A stretch of DNA of 64,000 nucleotides from JBEEFP01 sp041166085 (GTDB taxonomy: Bacteria; Actinomycetota; Acidimicrobiia; Acidimicrobiales; JAFATL01), in NCBI GenBank assembly GCA_041166085.1, contig JBEEFP010000078.1:31215-95214 (forward strand), given 5' to 3'. Each line of letters starts with the position of its first letter. Position 1 is the stretch's first letter. Of this stretch, positions 1 to 8,109 are shown piece by piece. The notes beneath the pieces were generated by a model that had not been told where the DNA came from, ran no database searches, and was given only the letters and a program-made list of their open reading frames with translations. A program made the position numbers and the translations under genes.

Positions 1-871
1 CTGCGGAGCTGAGGACGAAGAGGCTCGACAGGTCCCACCGCGACGGATTGTCGTTGAGTGCTTCGGCCAGCGGGCGGGCCATGGCGTCGCCCACCACGTT
101 GATGCTGTTCACCTTCTCCCGCTCGATGAGATCCAGGGCGCCCTCGCCCGAGTAGCGCGGGATGAGCACGACCTTCTCGCCCCAGTTGAAGGCAATGAGG
201 ATGCCGAGCTGGGCCGCACCGTGCATGAGCGGCGGCGACGGGAACATCACCATCTGGTTGCGCTGCACGACGTTCTCCGCCACCTGCTCGGCGCGGGTGA
301 CCGGCTCACCCTGTGGGTTGCCACCGCCCAGGCCCGCGAAGAACAGGTCCTCCTGGCGCCACACCACGCCCTTGGGCATGCCCGTGGTGCCGCCGGTGTA
401 GATGATGTAGCGGTCGTCGATCGAGCGCGCCGGGAAGTCACGGTCGGGACGGGAGGCGGCGAGGGCCTGCTCGTACTCCTGCTCGACGACCATCATCGGC
501 GGCGCACCCGCGCCCTTGGCCCGGTCCACGAACTCCTCGTTGACGAGGAGGGCGACCAGATCCGCGTTGTCGTAGATGTAGCGGAGCTCGTCCTCGACGT
601 AGCGGTAGTTGACGTTGATGGGGACGGCCCGCACCTTGAGACAGGCCAGGATGCCCTCGACGAACTCGACGCCGTTGATCAGGTGCATGCCGACGTGGTC
701 GCCCGCCTTGACGCCCATGTGCTCGACGAGATGATGGGCGAGGCGGTTCGAGCGCTCGTCCACCTGCGCGTAGGTCAGCCGGCGGTCGCCGACGACGAGG
801 GCCTCGCGCTCGCCGATCACGTCGACGTTCGCCTCGAACAGGTCGGCGAGGTTGTACTGGGAGGCCGTCAT
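1..871 (-). CDS. Acyl-CoA synthetase, FadD19-like (C-terminal part outside the window)
   Basis: ANL-superfamily ligase that would adenylate a carboxylic acid and pass it to CoA. The first 290 residues are present; the frame stays open to base 1, so the C-terminal half and lid domain lie outside. The start is the ATG at 871. The P-loop YTGGTTGMPKG lies at about residues 158-168 and is followed by VWRQEDLFF; this TGGTTG version with the WRQ continuation is what I recall from the FadD17/FadD19 steroid-acid ligases rather than ordinary fatty-acid ligases. It sits five bases downstream of the ACAD genes behind the KstR-like promoter at 2996-3024, so it is probably the third gene of that operon. 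The exact substrate is inference. Confidence 0.85.
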   Translation of the reverse strand, partial: MTASQYNLADLFEANVDVIGEREALVVGDRRLTYAQVDERSNRLAHHLVEHMGVKAGDHVGMHLINGVEFVEGILACLKVRAVPINVNYRYVEDELRYIYDNADLVALLVNEEFVDRAKGAGAPPMMVVEQEYEQALAASRPDRDFPARSIDDRYIIYTGGTTGMPKGVVWRQEDLFFAGLGGGNPQGEPVTRAEQVAENVVQRNQMVMFPSPPLMHGAAQLGILIAFNWGEKVVLIPRYSGEGALDLIEREKVNSINVVGDAMARPLAEALNDNPSRWDLSSLFVLSSA

Positions 872-876
872 CGCGC

Positions 877-1812
877 TCAGATGGGCTCGTCGGCGATGGC
901 CTTGCCGAGGCGCACCAGGCTCGGAGTCGCGCTGCCCAGGGTGAGCTCGATCTGCTTGGTCCACGTCGTGTACGTGTGCAGCGGGTAGTCGGTGTCGACG
1001 CCGATACCGCCGTGGAGGTGCTGGGCGGCGAGGGCGACGCGCGTCCCGCCGTCGGCTGCCCAGAACTTGGCCACCGCGACCTCGTTTGCGGCGGGCAGGC
1101 CCTCGGCGAGACGCCACGCGGCCTGGTAGGCGGAGAGCTGGATGGCCTGGGTGTCGATGTAGGCGTCGGCCGCCCGCTGGGCGACCGCCTGGAACGTGGC
1201 GACTGGCTTGCCGAACTGCTCGCGCCCCGTCGTGTACTCGGCAGTGAGCGCGAGCGCCTTGGCGCTGATGCCGGCCTGCAGCGCGCACAGTGCCGCCATC
1301 CAGCGCTCGTGCAGCCAGCTGGTCGGGACGTCGAGGCGTTCGCCGTCCCCCGTCACCCGCACGATGCCCTGGGGTTCACCGCTCGTCGTCTGCAGATCGG
1401 TGACCTCGAGGCTCGACGACGGGACGAGGCGGTCGCCCACCAAGATCGCGTCGGCCTGCGCGGCGTAGGGCGCGTAGTCGAGTGCGTCGTCGAGCACGGC
1501 GGTGAGGACGACGTCGCCGCTGATGACGCCGGGCAGCCACTTCTGCTGCTGCTCCTCGGTGCCGAAGGCGGCGATGGCGAGGGCGGTGACGACGGTCGGG
1601 ACGATGGGCAGGTGCACGCCGGCTCTGCCCTGCTCCTCGAGGATGAGGGCGAGCTCGAAGAAGGTGTGGCCGCTGCCGCCGGTGGCCTCGGGTAGGGCGA
1701 TGCCCAGCAGGTCGGCCTTGGCCAGCTCGGCCCACGTCGCCCGCTCGCCGCCGAGCACCTGGGCCGCGGCGTCGCGGACGGCCTGCTGCTCCTCGCTCAG
1801 GTCGAAGTTCAT
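877..1812 (-). CDS. Acyl-CoA dehydrogenase, short (FadE27/FadE29-type) subunit
   Basis: 311-residue ACAD of the short class that pairs with a longer partner in actinobacterial steroid alpha2-beta2 dehydrogenases. The start chosen is the ATG at 1812, which overlaps the TGA of the upstream ACAD (ATGA) and gives the usual N-terminus MNFDLSEEQQAVRDAA. C-terminal landmarks are REQFGKPVATFQAV (about residues 214-227) and the glycine stretch HGGIGVDTDYPLH (about 267-279). The middle domain is degenerate compared with classical ACADs, as is usual in this class. Translational coupling to the 392-residue ACAD strongly suggests one heteromeric enzyme. Likely role: alpha,beta-dehydrogenation of a branched or steroid side-chain acyl-CoA. 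The substrate is inferred from context only. Confidence 0.9.
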   Translation of the reverse strand: MNFDLSEEQQAVRDAAAQVLGGERATWAELAKADLLGIALPEATGGSGHTFFELALILEEQGRAGVHLPIVPTVVTALAIAAFGTEEQQQKWLPGVISGDVVLTAVLDDALDYAPYAAQADAILVGDRLVPSSSLEVTDLQTTSGEPQGIVRVTGDGERLDVPTSWLHERWMAALCALQAGISAKALALTAEYTTGREQFGKPVATFQAVAQRAADAYIDTQAIQLSAYQAAWRLAEGLPAANEVAVAKFWAADGGTRVALAAQHLHGGIGVDTDYPLHTYTTWTKQIELTLGSATPSLVRLGKAIADEPI

Positions 1813-2987
1813 GTGCTGATTGCCCGCGGCATGCCGAGACCGAAGATGGCGACGAGGTCGCGCTGCACCTCGTTGGTGCCACCGCCGAAGGTCAGGATGA
1901 GCGTCCCCTGGTAGGCCCGCTCCAGCGAGCCCCGCAGCGCCGCCTCGGGCGAGTGGCGCTTGAGGGCGCCGGCCGGTCCGAGGATCTCGAGCAGCAGCCC
2001 GTAGGCCTCGCAGAACAGTTCCGTGCCGTACACCTTGGTGGCGGACGCGTCGGCCGGGTTGAGCTTGCCCTTGCCCGCGCTCCACGCCACCTTCCAGTTG
2101 ATGAGACGCAGCACGTCGAGCTTGGCGTGCACCTTGGCCAGGTTGAGCTGGACCCACTCCTGGTCGATGACACGGCGGCCGTCACCCAGCTTGGTGTTCT
2201 GCGCCCACCTGCGGACGCCCGTGTACTGGCGGTCCACCCATCCCGGAGGCGCCAGCGCCACCCGCTCGTAGTTGAGCTGGTTGACGATGAGGTCCCAGCC
2301 CCGGTTGACCTCGCCCACCAGATTGGTGACGGGGACGCGCACGTTGTCGTAGTAGGTCGCGTTCGTCTTCGCGTCACCCATGATGTTGATGGGCGTGCGG
2401 CTGTATCCCGGCGCGTCGGTCGGCACGATGATGATCGAGATGCCGCGGTGCTTGGGCGCGTCAGGGTCGGTGCGCACCGCAAGCCACACATAGTCGGCGT
2501 GCTCGGCGATCGACGTGAAGATCTTCTGGCCGTTGATGACCCACTCCTCGCCGTCGCGCTCGGCCCTGGTCGTCAACGACGCAAGGTCGGTGCCGGAACT
2601 GGGTTCGGTGTAGCCGATGGCGAACTGGATCTCGCCCGCGAGGATCTTGGGCAGGAAGAACTGCTTCTGCTCGTCCGACCCGAAGGCCATGATCGTCGGT
2701 GCCACCGAGTTGAGGCTGAGCATCGGCAGCGGCGCACCCGCGCGCTGGGCCTCGTCGTAGTAGATGAACTGCTCGACCGGACCGAGGCCGCCGCCGCCGT
2801 ACTCGGTGGGCCAGCCCAGGCCGAGGACCTTGTCCTCGCCCATCTTGCGCACGGCCACGAGGGCCTTGGGGCCGCCCATCTCGCCCTCGGCCATCTCCTC
2901 GTCGATCTCGTCGGTCGTGATCTCCTCGAAGTAGGCGCGCAGCTTCTGGCGCAGCGCTTCCTGCTCGTCAGTGAGGGCGAGGCGCAT
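1809..2987 (-). CDS. Acyl-CoA dehydrogenase, long (FadE26/FadE28-type) subunit
   Basis: 392-residue FAD-dependent acyl-CoA dehydrogenase, full length. Visible landmarks: YTEPSSGTDLASL (FAD-binding middle-domain motif, about residues 127-139), NGQKIFTSIAEHADY after it, and the C-terminal GGTNEVQRDLVAIFGLG block. It is the first gene after the KstR-like promoter at 2996-3024, with its ATG only 8 bases after the predicted -10, so the message would be nearly leaderless. Its stop overlaps the start of the short ACAD, and a FadD19-like ligase follows. The arrangement recalls the fadE28-fadE29 or fadE26-fadE27 pairs of the cholesterol regulon. Assignment to sterol rather than another branched lipid is inference. 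Confidence 0.92.
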   Translation of the reverse strand: MRLALTDEQEALRQKLRAYFEEITTDEIDEEMAEGEMGGPKALVAVRKMGEDKVLGLGWPTEYGGGGLGPVEQFIYYDEAQRAGAPLPMLSLNSVAPTIMAFGSDEQKQFFLPKILAGEIQFAIGYTEPSSGTDLASLTTRAERDGEEWVINGQKIFTSIAEHADYVWLAVRTDPDAPKHRGISIIIVPTDAPGYSRTPINIMGDAKTNATYYDNVRVPVTNLVGEVNRGWDLIVNQLNYERVALAPPGWVDRQYTGVRRWAQNTKLGDGRRVIDQEWVQLNLAKVHAKLDVLRLINWKVAWSAGKGKLNPADASATKVYGTELFCEAYGLLLEILGPAGALKRHSPEAALRGSLERAYQGTLILTFGGGTNEVQRDLVAIFGLGMPRAIST

Positions 2988-2995
2988 CGCAATAA

Positions 2996-3024
2996 GTAGA
3001 ACACGTTCTCACTATTGCCGACAA
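2996..3024 (-). promoter_or_regulatory. Promoter of the ACAD/ligase operon with an embedded KstR-like operator
   Basis: Bases 2997-3010 on the plus strand read TAGAACACGTTCTC, which fits the KstR consensus TNNAACNNGTTNNA (from memory) except for the last base. Read on the minus strand, a -35 TTGTCG (3024-3019), a 17-base spacer and a -10 TTCTAC (3001-2996) can be drawn, so the operator covers the spacer and the -10. The ATG at 2987 would then be at or within a couple of bases of the transcript start. The same geometry recurs at 10031-10059. The divergent EthD-like gene begins at 3114. Confidence 0.7.
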
Positions 3025-3113
3025 GTCAGCCCACCTGGCCGAGCTCGGTGTCGCCCCCGCCGCGCTGTACGGCGTGGTGGCGGCCGCCGTCATGTGAGCG
3101 GCAGACTGCGTCG

Positions 3114-3401
3114 ATGATCCGACTCACCGTCATGTACCCGTCGACCGAGGGCGCGACCTTCGACCACGACTACTACCGCGACAAGCACGTTCCGCTCGCC
3201 GTCAAGGCGTGGGGCCTGGACAGCGCGGAGATCGACAAGGGCATCGACGGCCCCAACGTCGCGGCGGTGCACTTCACGTTCGCGTCCCAGGAGGCCATGC
3301 AGACGGCGATGGGCTCGCCGGGCACCGCCGACGTCATGGCCGACGTCGCCAACTACACGACGATCGCGCCCGTCCTGCAGATCAGCGAGATCGTCAACTG
3401 A
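3114..3401 (+). CDS. EthD-family protein (dimeric alpha-beta barrel)
   Basis: 95 residues. The ATG at 3114 gives MIRLTVMYPSTEGATFDHDY, the standard beginning of EthD-type ferredoxin-fold proteins, with the family-like DYYRDKHVPLA following. A longer frame starting near 3015 would run back to the KstR-like box with no family similarity, so I reject it. EthD-like proteins occur beside ether, steroid and polyketide catabolism genes and can act as small oxygenases, cyclases or stabilising partners; no catalytic residue can be named here. It is divergent from the ACAD operon across about 125 bases holding the KstR-like promoter, so co-regulation is possible but not shown. Confidence 0.8.
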   Translation: MIRLTVMYPSTEGATFDHDYYRDKHVPLAVKAWGLDSAEIDKGIDGPNVAAVHFTFASQEAMQTAMGSPGTADVMADVANYTTIAPVLQISEIVN

Positions 3402-3412
3402 CCCATCGGTAA

Positions 3413-3510
3413 CGGCACATCCGGGATGTCGCCGACGTCGCGCTTCTGGTGCACTTGCACGCCTGGGAATGACCGTTCGTGCACCAGAACGCGATGGGCC
3501 CAGGTAGCGC
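3413..3510. repeat. 98-bp hairpin repeat, copy 1
   Basis: A second copy lies at 62696-62792. Bases 3438-3510 match 62720-62792 at 72 of 73 positions (one C/A difference at 3478), and the preceding 25 bases are similar with one gap. The core can fold: CGCGCTTCTGGTGCAC (3439-3454) faces GTGCACCAGAACGCG (3479-3493), which are reverse complements apart from one bulged C. The loop holds about 24 bases. It lies in the gap between two convergent genes (EthD-like and methyltransferase). It could be a REP- or MITE-like element, or a structured site; it has no coding capacity. Confidence 0.85.
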
Positions 3511-3531
3511 TCGGTACTGCCTTCGAGCCGT

Positions 3532-4092
3532 TCAGCTGACGCGGGAGCGGGCCGACCAGCCGAAGTCGTTCACCGACACGTCGACGGCGGTGAACCCGGC
3601 CTGTTCGAGCCGGGCGCCGATGCTGTCGGGGTCGACGGGCACGTAGGTGTCGCCATCATGGAACGCCCGCAGGTCGTCGCTGGGCAGGCTGTCCGAGGCG
3701 ACGAAGAGGCCGCCGGGCCGCACCACCCGGGCGACCTCGGCGAACAGGCGATCCTGCAGCCCGGCGGAAGGCACGTGATGGAGCATGGCGAAGCACGTGG
3801 CGCCGGTGAAGCGGTCGGGCTCGAAGGACAGTGCGGTCGCATCGCCCTCGACGACCGTGACGTTGGTGCCGGCCAGCCGCGTCGCGAGGGCGGCGGCCAA
3901 CTCGGGGTCGATCTCCACCGCCGTGAGACCGGCCACCTGCTCGCGGAACACATCGGTGGTCGCGCCATAGCCCGGACCGACCTCGAGCACGTCGTCTCCG
4001 AGGTCGCCGCCGGCGACGGCCCAAGGGATGATGAAGTCGCGCACCGCAGCCCGCCACTCGTCGCTCGCGCACGCAAGGTGGTTCTCGTTCAC
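3532..4092 (-). CDS. Class I SAM-dependent methyltransferase
   Basis: 186 residues with a Rossmann methyltransferase core. SAM motif I is DDVLEVGPGYGATTD (about residues 33-47), the acidic residue ending strand 2 is in TAVEIDPEL, and motif II/III regions VVEGDATAL and ARVVRPGGLFVASD are in order. The GTG start at 4092 overlaps the TGA of the upstream glyoxalase-like gene (GTGA), so the two form an operon. The substrate cannot be inferred; the sequence is of the general Methyltransf_11/25 type used for small molecules. The end of the gene faces the hairpin repeat at 3413-3510. Confidence 0.88.
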   Translation of the reverse strand: MNENHLACASDEWRAAVRDFIIPWAVAGGDLGDDVLEVGPGYGATTDVFREQVAGLTAVEIDPELAAALATRLAGTNVTVVEGDATALSFEPDRFTGATCFAMLHHVPSAGLQDRLFAEVARVVRPGGLFVASDSLPSDDLRAFHDGDTYVPVDPDSIGARLEQAGFTAVDVSVNDFGWSARSRVS

Positions 4093-4466
4093 ACCTCCTC
4101 CGGGAAGTGGCAGACCGCTTCGACGTTGTTGCCGTCCGGGTCGCGCACGAACCCGCCGAAGTAGTTCGGGTGGTACTCGGGCCAGACATGTGGCTCGTGC
4201 AGGATCTCCGCCCCGTGCGCGACGGCCGCGTCGAAGAAAGCCTGCACTGTTGCCCGGTCGTTCGCCACGAAGGCGATGTGCGACTCGCGGAACCCCTCAC
4301 CGGTGTCGTGCTTGCCGATCCAGAAGTCGGGCTTGGGCGGGATGCCGTAGCCGATGTACTCGCCGAAGTCCATGAGTCGGCCGGCCCCGAGCGTCGCGAG
4401 GACGGTGTCGTAGAACGCCGCGCTGGCGGCAACGTCGGAGCACTGGATTCCCAGGTGGTCGAGCAT
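4089..4466 (-). CDS. Glyoxalase/bleomycin-resistance/dioxygenase (VOC) superfamily protein
   Basis: 125 residues. The ATG at 4466 gives MLDHLGIQCSDVAASAAFYD, a textbook VOC start with the first metal-site histidine (H4). A second set of VOC features follows: ESHIAFVANDRATVQAFFDA, and the ending FGGFVRDPDGNNVEAVCH with the usual metal-site glutamate in NNVEAV. Extending the frame upstream adds unrelated basic sequence, so I keep the short form. It is coupled by GTGA overlap to the methyltransferase. The function could be metal-dependent isomerase, dioxygenase or resistance protein; the sequence does not decide. Confidence 0.88.
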   Translation of the reverse strand: MLDHLGIQCSDVAASAAFYDTVLATLGAGRLMDFGEYIGYGIPPKPDFWIGKHDTGEGFRESHIAFVANDRATVQAFFDAAVAHGAEILHEPHVWPEYHPNYFGGFVRDPDGNNVEAVCHFPEEV

Positions 4467-4604
4467 GGTCAGATCCTCGCGCCTCGTGACGGCGGCGGTC
4501 TCCTCGCTCCCTTGCCTGATGGCAAGACGCGCCTTCCCATTGGCAAGGGAACTGTCCCCCCACCATCGATGGCGGCAGATGCTCCTCGTCTCCACGATGG
4601 GTGC

Positions 4605-5462
4605 ATGACCAAGACGAGCATGAGAAGCGGATGGATGCGGGCATGCGCTTGGGCGGTCGTCGTCGGCCTCATTGCGACCGTCGGCGGCGTGTCCGGCGGC
4701 GTGGCCAGCGCCAGCGGAGACGATGCCGTGAGCCGGCGATACGTCGCGCTCGGGGACTCGCTGGCGTTCGGGTACTCGCCGCTGCTCGAAGATCCGTGGA
4801 TCCCGGAGCGTTTCGTCGGGTACCCGGAGGTCATCCAACAGCGCACCGGGATGACCACGACGAACCTGGCGTGCCCCGGGCAGACTGCCCAGGCCCTCGT
4901 CTCACGCACGGCGGTCGACAACGGTTGCTTCGAGCAGCGCGCGTTCGCCCGCAAATCCGGTTTCGACCTGCTGCACACCGACTACCAGGGCACCCAGGTC
5001 CACGCCGCCGTCGCGGCCGTGCGATCGAAGGTGCCGCCGTCGTTGATCTCGATCCAGGGGGGCGGCAACGAGTGGTTCCTCTGCACCTTCGACAACCCCG
5101 ACCCGAAGCAGTGTCTCGACGAGTCCCTCCCGAAGGTGACCGACAGCCTTCGGCAGGCGGTCACGCAAATCCGGGCCGCCGGGTACCGGGGCCGGATCGT
5201 GCTCGTCGGCTACCACCTGGTGATCGGGTTCGAGGCCCAGTTCCGCCGGTTGAACGGGGCCATCGACCTGGCCGCGCACCAGCCGGGCGTCACATTCGCG
5301 GACTCGGCCGCGCCGTTCGATCGCTACGCCCGCAACCACCATGGCGACCTGTGCACAGTGGGACTCCTCGTCGCACTGCCCGACGGGTCGTGTGACCCCC
5401 TCCATCCGTCACGGATCGGCCACGGACTCGTCGCCGACGCAGTCCTCGCAGCCGCTTCCTGA
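4605..5462 (+). CDS. Secreted SGNH/GDSL-family hydrolase
   Basis: 285 residues from the ATG at 4605 (an in-frame ATG at 4620 is an alternative). An N-terminal signal peptide is followed by a likely cleavage near VASASG (about residue 38). SGNH blocks: YVALGDSLAFGY with nucleophile S52, the GGGNEW segment in place of the usual GxND block, and DPLHPS with the catalytic-type D264 and H267. The fold predicts an esterase or lipase acting outside the membrane; the natural ester is unknown. It is divergent from the VOC/methyltransferase operon and convergent with the thiolase-like gene that ends nine bases further on. Confidence 0.88.
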   Translation: MTKTSMRSGWMRACAWAVVVGLIATVGGVSGGVASASGDDAVSRRYVALGDSLAFGYSPLLEDPWIPERFVGYPEVIQQRTGMTTTNLACPGQTAQALVSRTAVDNGCFEQRAFARKSGFDLLHTDYQGTQVHAAVAAVRSKVPPSLISIQGGGNEWFLCTFDNPDPKQCLDESLPKVTDSLRQAVTQIRAAGYRGRIVLVGYHLVIGFEAQFRRLNGAIDLAAHQPGVTFADSAAPFDRYARNHHGDLCTVGLLVALPDGSCDPLHPSRIGHGLVADAVLAAAS

Positions 5463-5471
5463 GAGATGGCG

Positions 5472-6632
5472 CTAGGGCTTGTCCTTGGCGAACACGGCCA
5501 TGGCGTAGAACTGCGAACCGCCGCCGTACGCGTGGCCGAGGGCGAGCTTGGCCCCGTCGACCTGGTGCTCGCCCGCCTGGCCCCGCACCTGCATGGCCGC
5601 CTCGGCGTACCGCAGCATGCCGGAGGCGCCGATGGGGTTCGAGCAGAGCACGCCGCCGCTCGGGTTCCAGGGGATGTCGCCGTCGAATGCGGTCGCGCCT
5701 TCTGCGGTGAGCTTCCAGCCCTGACCCTCCTCGCAGAAGCCGAGGTTCTCGAGCCACATGGGCTCGAACCACGAGAAGGGCACGTAGACCTCGGCCACGT
5801 CGAACTGCTTGCGGGGATCGGTGATGCCCGCCTGCTTGTAGAGGTCGGCCGCGCAGTCGCGGCCGGCGCGCGGGTTGACCTGGTCGCGACCGGCGAACAT
5901 GGTCGGCTCGCTCCGCATCGCGCCGGCCGTGAGCCACGCGGGGGGTAGGTCAGAGCTGTCGGCCACGTCCTCTGCCGCCAGCACCATGGCGCAGGCGCCG
6001 TCGGACGAGGGACACGTCTCGTCGTAGCGGATGGGGTCCCAGAGCATCAGCGAGTCGCGCACGTGCTCCTCGGTGATGTTGGGCTGGTGCAGGTGGGCGT
6101 ACGGGTTGCGAACGCCGTTGAGCCGGTCCTTCACCGCGACCTTGATGCCGATGTCGTCGGGCGCGCCCGACCGTCGCATGTAGCCCCGGATGTACGGCGC
6201 GAAGTAGCCGCCCGCGCCGGCGACCAGCGCGGGCTGGAACGGGATCTTCATGGCGAGGGCCCACATGGCGTCGCTCTCGGACTGCTTCTCGTAGGCGACG
6301 GTGAGCACCCGCTTGTGGATGCCGGCCTGCACGAGCGACGCCGCCACCAGCGCGGTGGAACCGCCCACCGAGCCGGCCGTGTGCACCCGCAACATGGGCT
6401 TGCCGGTGGCCCCGAGGGCGTCGGCCATCGACAGCTCGGGCATCATCACGCCCTCGAAGAGGTCGGGGGCCTTGCCGATGACGACCGCGTCGATGTCGGC
6501 GAAGGTGAGGTCGGCGTCCTCGAGGGCCCGTATCGCCGCCTCGCGGACGAGGCCGGTCAGGGACAGGTCCTCGCGCTTGGCCGTGTGCTTGGTCTGGCCG
6601 ATGCCGATGACCCCAGTGAGGGTCTTGCCCAT
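5472..6632 (-). CDS. Thiolase-fold protein, Ltp3-like (nonthiolytic)
   Basis: 386 residues, thiolase superfamily of the SCPx/lipid-transfer branch. The start chosen is the ATG at 6632, which shares a base with the stop of the next gene (TGATG). At the position of the thiolase nucleophile the sequence reads VHTAGSVGGS (about residues 83-92) with no cysteine, so ordinary Claisen thiolysis is unlikely; related Ltp2 proteins are retro-aldolases. Later landmarks are VAEVYVPFSWFEPMW and GHAYGGGSQFYAMAVF. The order of two thiolase-fold genes plus DUF35 genes recalls Rv3521-Rv3522 (ltp4)-Rv3523 (ltp3) of M. tuberculosis as I remember it. Probably forms a complex with the adjacent gene products. Confidence 0.85.
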   Translation of the reverse strand: MGKTLTGVIGIGQTKHTAKREDLSLTGLVREAAIRALEDADLTFADIDAVVIGKAPDLFEGVMMPELSMADALGATGKPMLRVHTAGSVGGSTALVAASLVQAGIHKRVLTVAYEKQSESDAMWALAMKIPFQPALVAGAGGYFAPYIRGYMRRSGAPDDIGIKVAVKDRLNGVRNPYAHLHQPNITEEHVRDSLMLWDPIRYDETCPSSDGACAMVLAAEDVADSSDLPPAWLTAGAMRSEPTMFAGRDQVNPRAGRDCAADLYKQAGITDPRKQFDVAEVYVPFSWFEPMWLENLGFCEEGQGWKLTAEGATAFDGDIPWNPSGGVLCSNPIGASGMLRYAEAAMQVRGQAGEHQVDGAKLALGHAYGGGSQFYAMAVFAKDKP

Positions 6633-7642
6633 CAGTTCGCCTCTCCCGAGAGCACGCACACGAGGTTCTGTTGCAGACAGGGTCCGCTCGTCGCGTGCCC
6701 GACCGTCCGCTGCGACCGACCGTCGATGATCGCCTGGGCCGCTGCGCCGATGCGTTGCAGGCCCGCCACCATCATCGGGTTCTCGTTGAGCACGCCGCCG
6801 ATCTCGACGCCGCCGTCGAGGCCGAGGGCGTCACGCAGGATGAGCTCCTGGTGGGAGAACGGCGCGTGCAGCTCGGCCACATCAACCGGACCGTCGCCGA
6901 CCCCGGCCTTCTCGGCCGCGATGCGCGTCGACGCCGAGACGGTGAGGTCGCGCAGGCCGAGGGCGTGGGGCTCGATGCGGTGGTCGATGCCCGTGATCCA
7001 CGCGGGGCGCTCGACCAACGATCGCGCCTTGTCCTCGGCCGCGATGATCATCACGGCAGCCGCGTCGCCCGTGGGACCGCAGTCATGGGCCCGCAGCGGC
7101 GAGACCACGTAGGGCTCGGCCAGCAGCGAGTCGGTGTCGCGGCCCGTCTGGCGACCGGCGACGGCTGCGAGGTCCTTCTCGCCCGCGCCGGTGCGCTCCA
7201 TCCACGCCCGGGCCTGCAGCGCAGCCAGCGCGGCCGGGTCCGGCAGCAGCGGCTGCATGCAGTACGGGTCGAGCTGCAGCGACGGGATGCGCTTCTGGTC
7301 ACCCAACGACGACTTGCCGAAGGCGTAGACGAGAGCGCTGTCCACCTCTCCGAGCTGCAGCTTGACCCACGCCTCGTACAGGGCCCACGCGCCGTCCATC
7401 TCCACGTGAGACTCGACGATGGGCGGCCACGGACCGACGGCGTCGAGGGCCATGACGAAGGCGAAGGCCTGGCCCGCCATGTAGTCCGACGACCCCGAGC
7501 AGGTGAAGCCGATGTCGTCCATGGTGATGCCGAGGCGGCCGAACACATCGCCCAGCACGGGCATGAGGATCTCGACCTCGTTGCGGCCCACGTCGGAGGG
7601 CTTGTACGCCGAGCCGTAGCCGACGATGGCGACGTCGCGCAT
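6632..7642 (-). CDS. Thiolase-fold protein, Ltp4-like (partner of the preceding subunit)
   Basis: 336 residues. The ATG at 7642 overlaps the stop of the DUF35 gene (TGATG), and its own stop overlaps the Ltp3-like start, so four genes are translationally coupled. It begins MRDVAIVGYGSAYKP and ends with GHATSGPCLQQNLVCVL. No cysteine occurs at the usual thiolase position (SHVEMDGAWAL, about residues 78-88), although C48 in FTCSGSSD is present nearer the N-terminus. This suggests a noncanonical active site or a structural half of a heteromer. Likely role: carbon-carbon bond cleavage on a CoA ester together with its neighbours; the substrate is not known. Confidence 0.85.
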   Translation of the reverse strand: MRDVAIVGYGSAYKPSDVGRNEVEILMPVLGDVFGRLGITMDDIGFTCSGSSDYMAGQAFAFVMALDAVGPWPPIVESHVEMDGAWALYEAWVKLQLGEVDSALVYAFGKSSLGDQKRIPSLQLDPYCMQPLLPDPAALAALQARAWMERTGAGEKDLAAVAGRQTGRDTDSLLAEPYVVSPLRAHDCGPTGDAAAVMIIAAEDKARSLVERPAWITGIDHRIEPHALGLRDLTVSASTRIAAEKAGVGDGPVDVAELHAPFSHQELILRDALGLDGGVEIGGVLNENPMMVAGLQRIGAAAQAIIDGRSQRTVGHATSGPCLQQNLVCVLSGEAN

Positions 7643-8109
7643 CAGACGTGGTGCCTGTAGGTCTCGTAGTCGGCGTCGGGCTCGCCCGTCGGCCGGTAGT
7701 ACTTGATCGACTCGAGGCTGGGCTTGAGCTCGTCGGCCCACACCGCCTCCACGCGCAGGCCCATACGGACCTCCTCCCACGGGATGTCCTGGATGAGCCC
7801 GAACAGCGGGATGTCGGCCCCGTCGAAGAGCACCGATGCCGACACGTAGGGGCACTCGACCGACTGGCCGGCGAAGGGGATGTTGACGACGCAGAACGTC
7901 GTCACCGTCCCCGTGCCGGCCAGCTCGACCTGCTCGGCAGTCGGCACGCCATCAGTGGGGCACGAGCCGCGCGGTGGGCAGTACACCTTCTTGCACGTGG
8001 GGCAGCGCTCGCCGAGGATCTTGCCCTCGGACATGCCCTTGAGGAACCGGGCCTGGGCCGCGCCGGGCGACGCGATGTAGTCGATGTGGACGGGGCGCTC
8101 GACGATCAC
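7642..8109 (-). CDS. DUF35 OB-fold/zinc-ribbon protein
   Basis: 155 residues. I choose the GTG at 8109 because it overlaps the TGA of the preceding DUF35 gene (GTGA); a start at 8133 would overlap that gene by 28 bases. The zinc ribbon is near ERCPTCKKVYCPPRGSC (C36, C39, C44, C50), followed by the OB-fold with WEEVRMGLRVEAVW. DUF35 proteins pair with thiolase-fold Ltp enzymes and are thought to bind the acyl-CoA. It sits directly upstream of the Ltp4-like and Ltp3-like genes in one coupled block. Confidence 0.88.
   Translation of the reverse strand: MIVERPVHIDYIASPGAAQARFLKGMSEGKILGERCPTCKKVYCPPRGSCPTDGVPTAEQVELAGTGTVTTFCVVNIPFAGQSVECPYVSASVLFDGADIPLFGLIQDIPWEEVRMGLRVEAVWADELKPSLESIKYYRPTGEPDADYETYRHHV

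Noticed and set aside
221..988. Long plus-strand frame opposite the first ligase
   Set aside because: Its sequence is a low-complexity antisense translation (V, D, H, R-rich). The minus-strand ligase has clear ANL motifs.
2996..3097. Short open frame reading DKSAHLAELGVAPAALYG, resembling a gene tail
   Set aside because: No start codon in frame after the stop at 2993-2995 and the frame is about 33 codons across the KstR-like box; too short to call a gene remnant.
3015..3113. N-terminal extension of the EthD-like protein
   Set aside because: The ATG at 3114 gives the family N-terminus; the extension has no similarity and overlaps the promoter.
4467..4838. Longer start for the VOC protein
   Set aside because: The added sequence lies antisense to the secreted hydrolase and has no VOC features.
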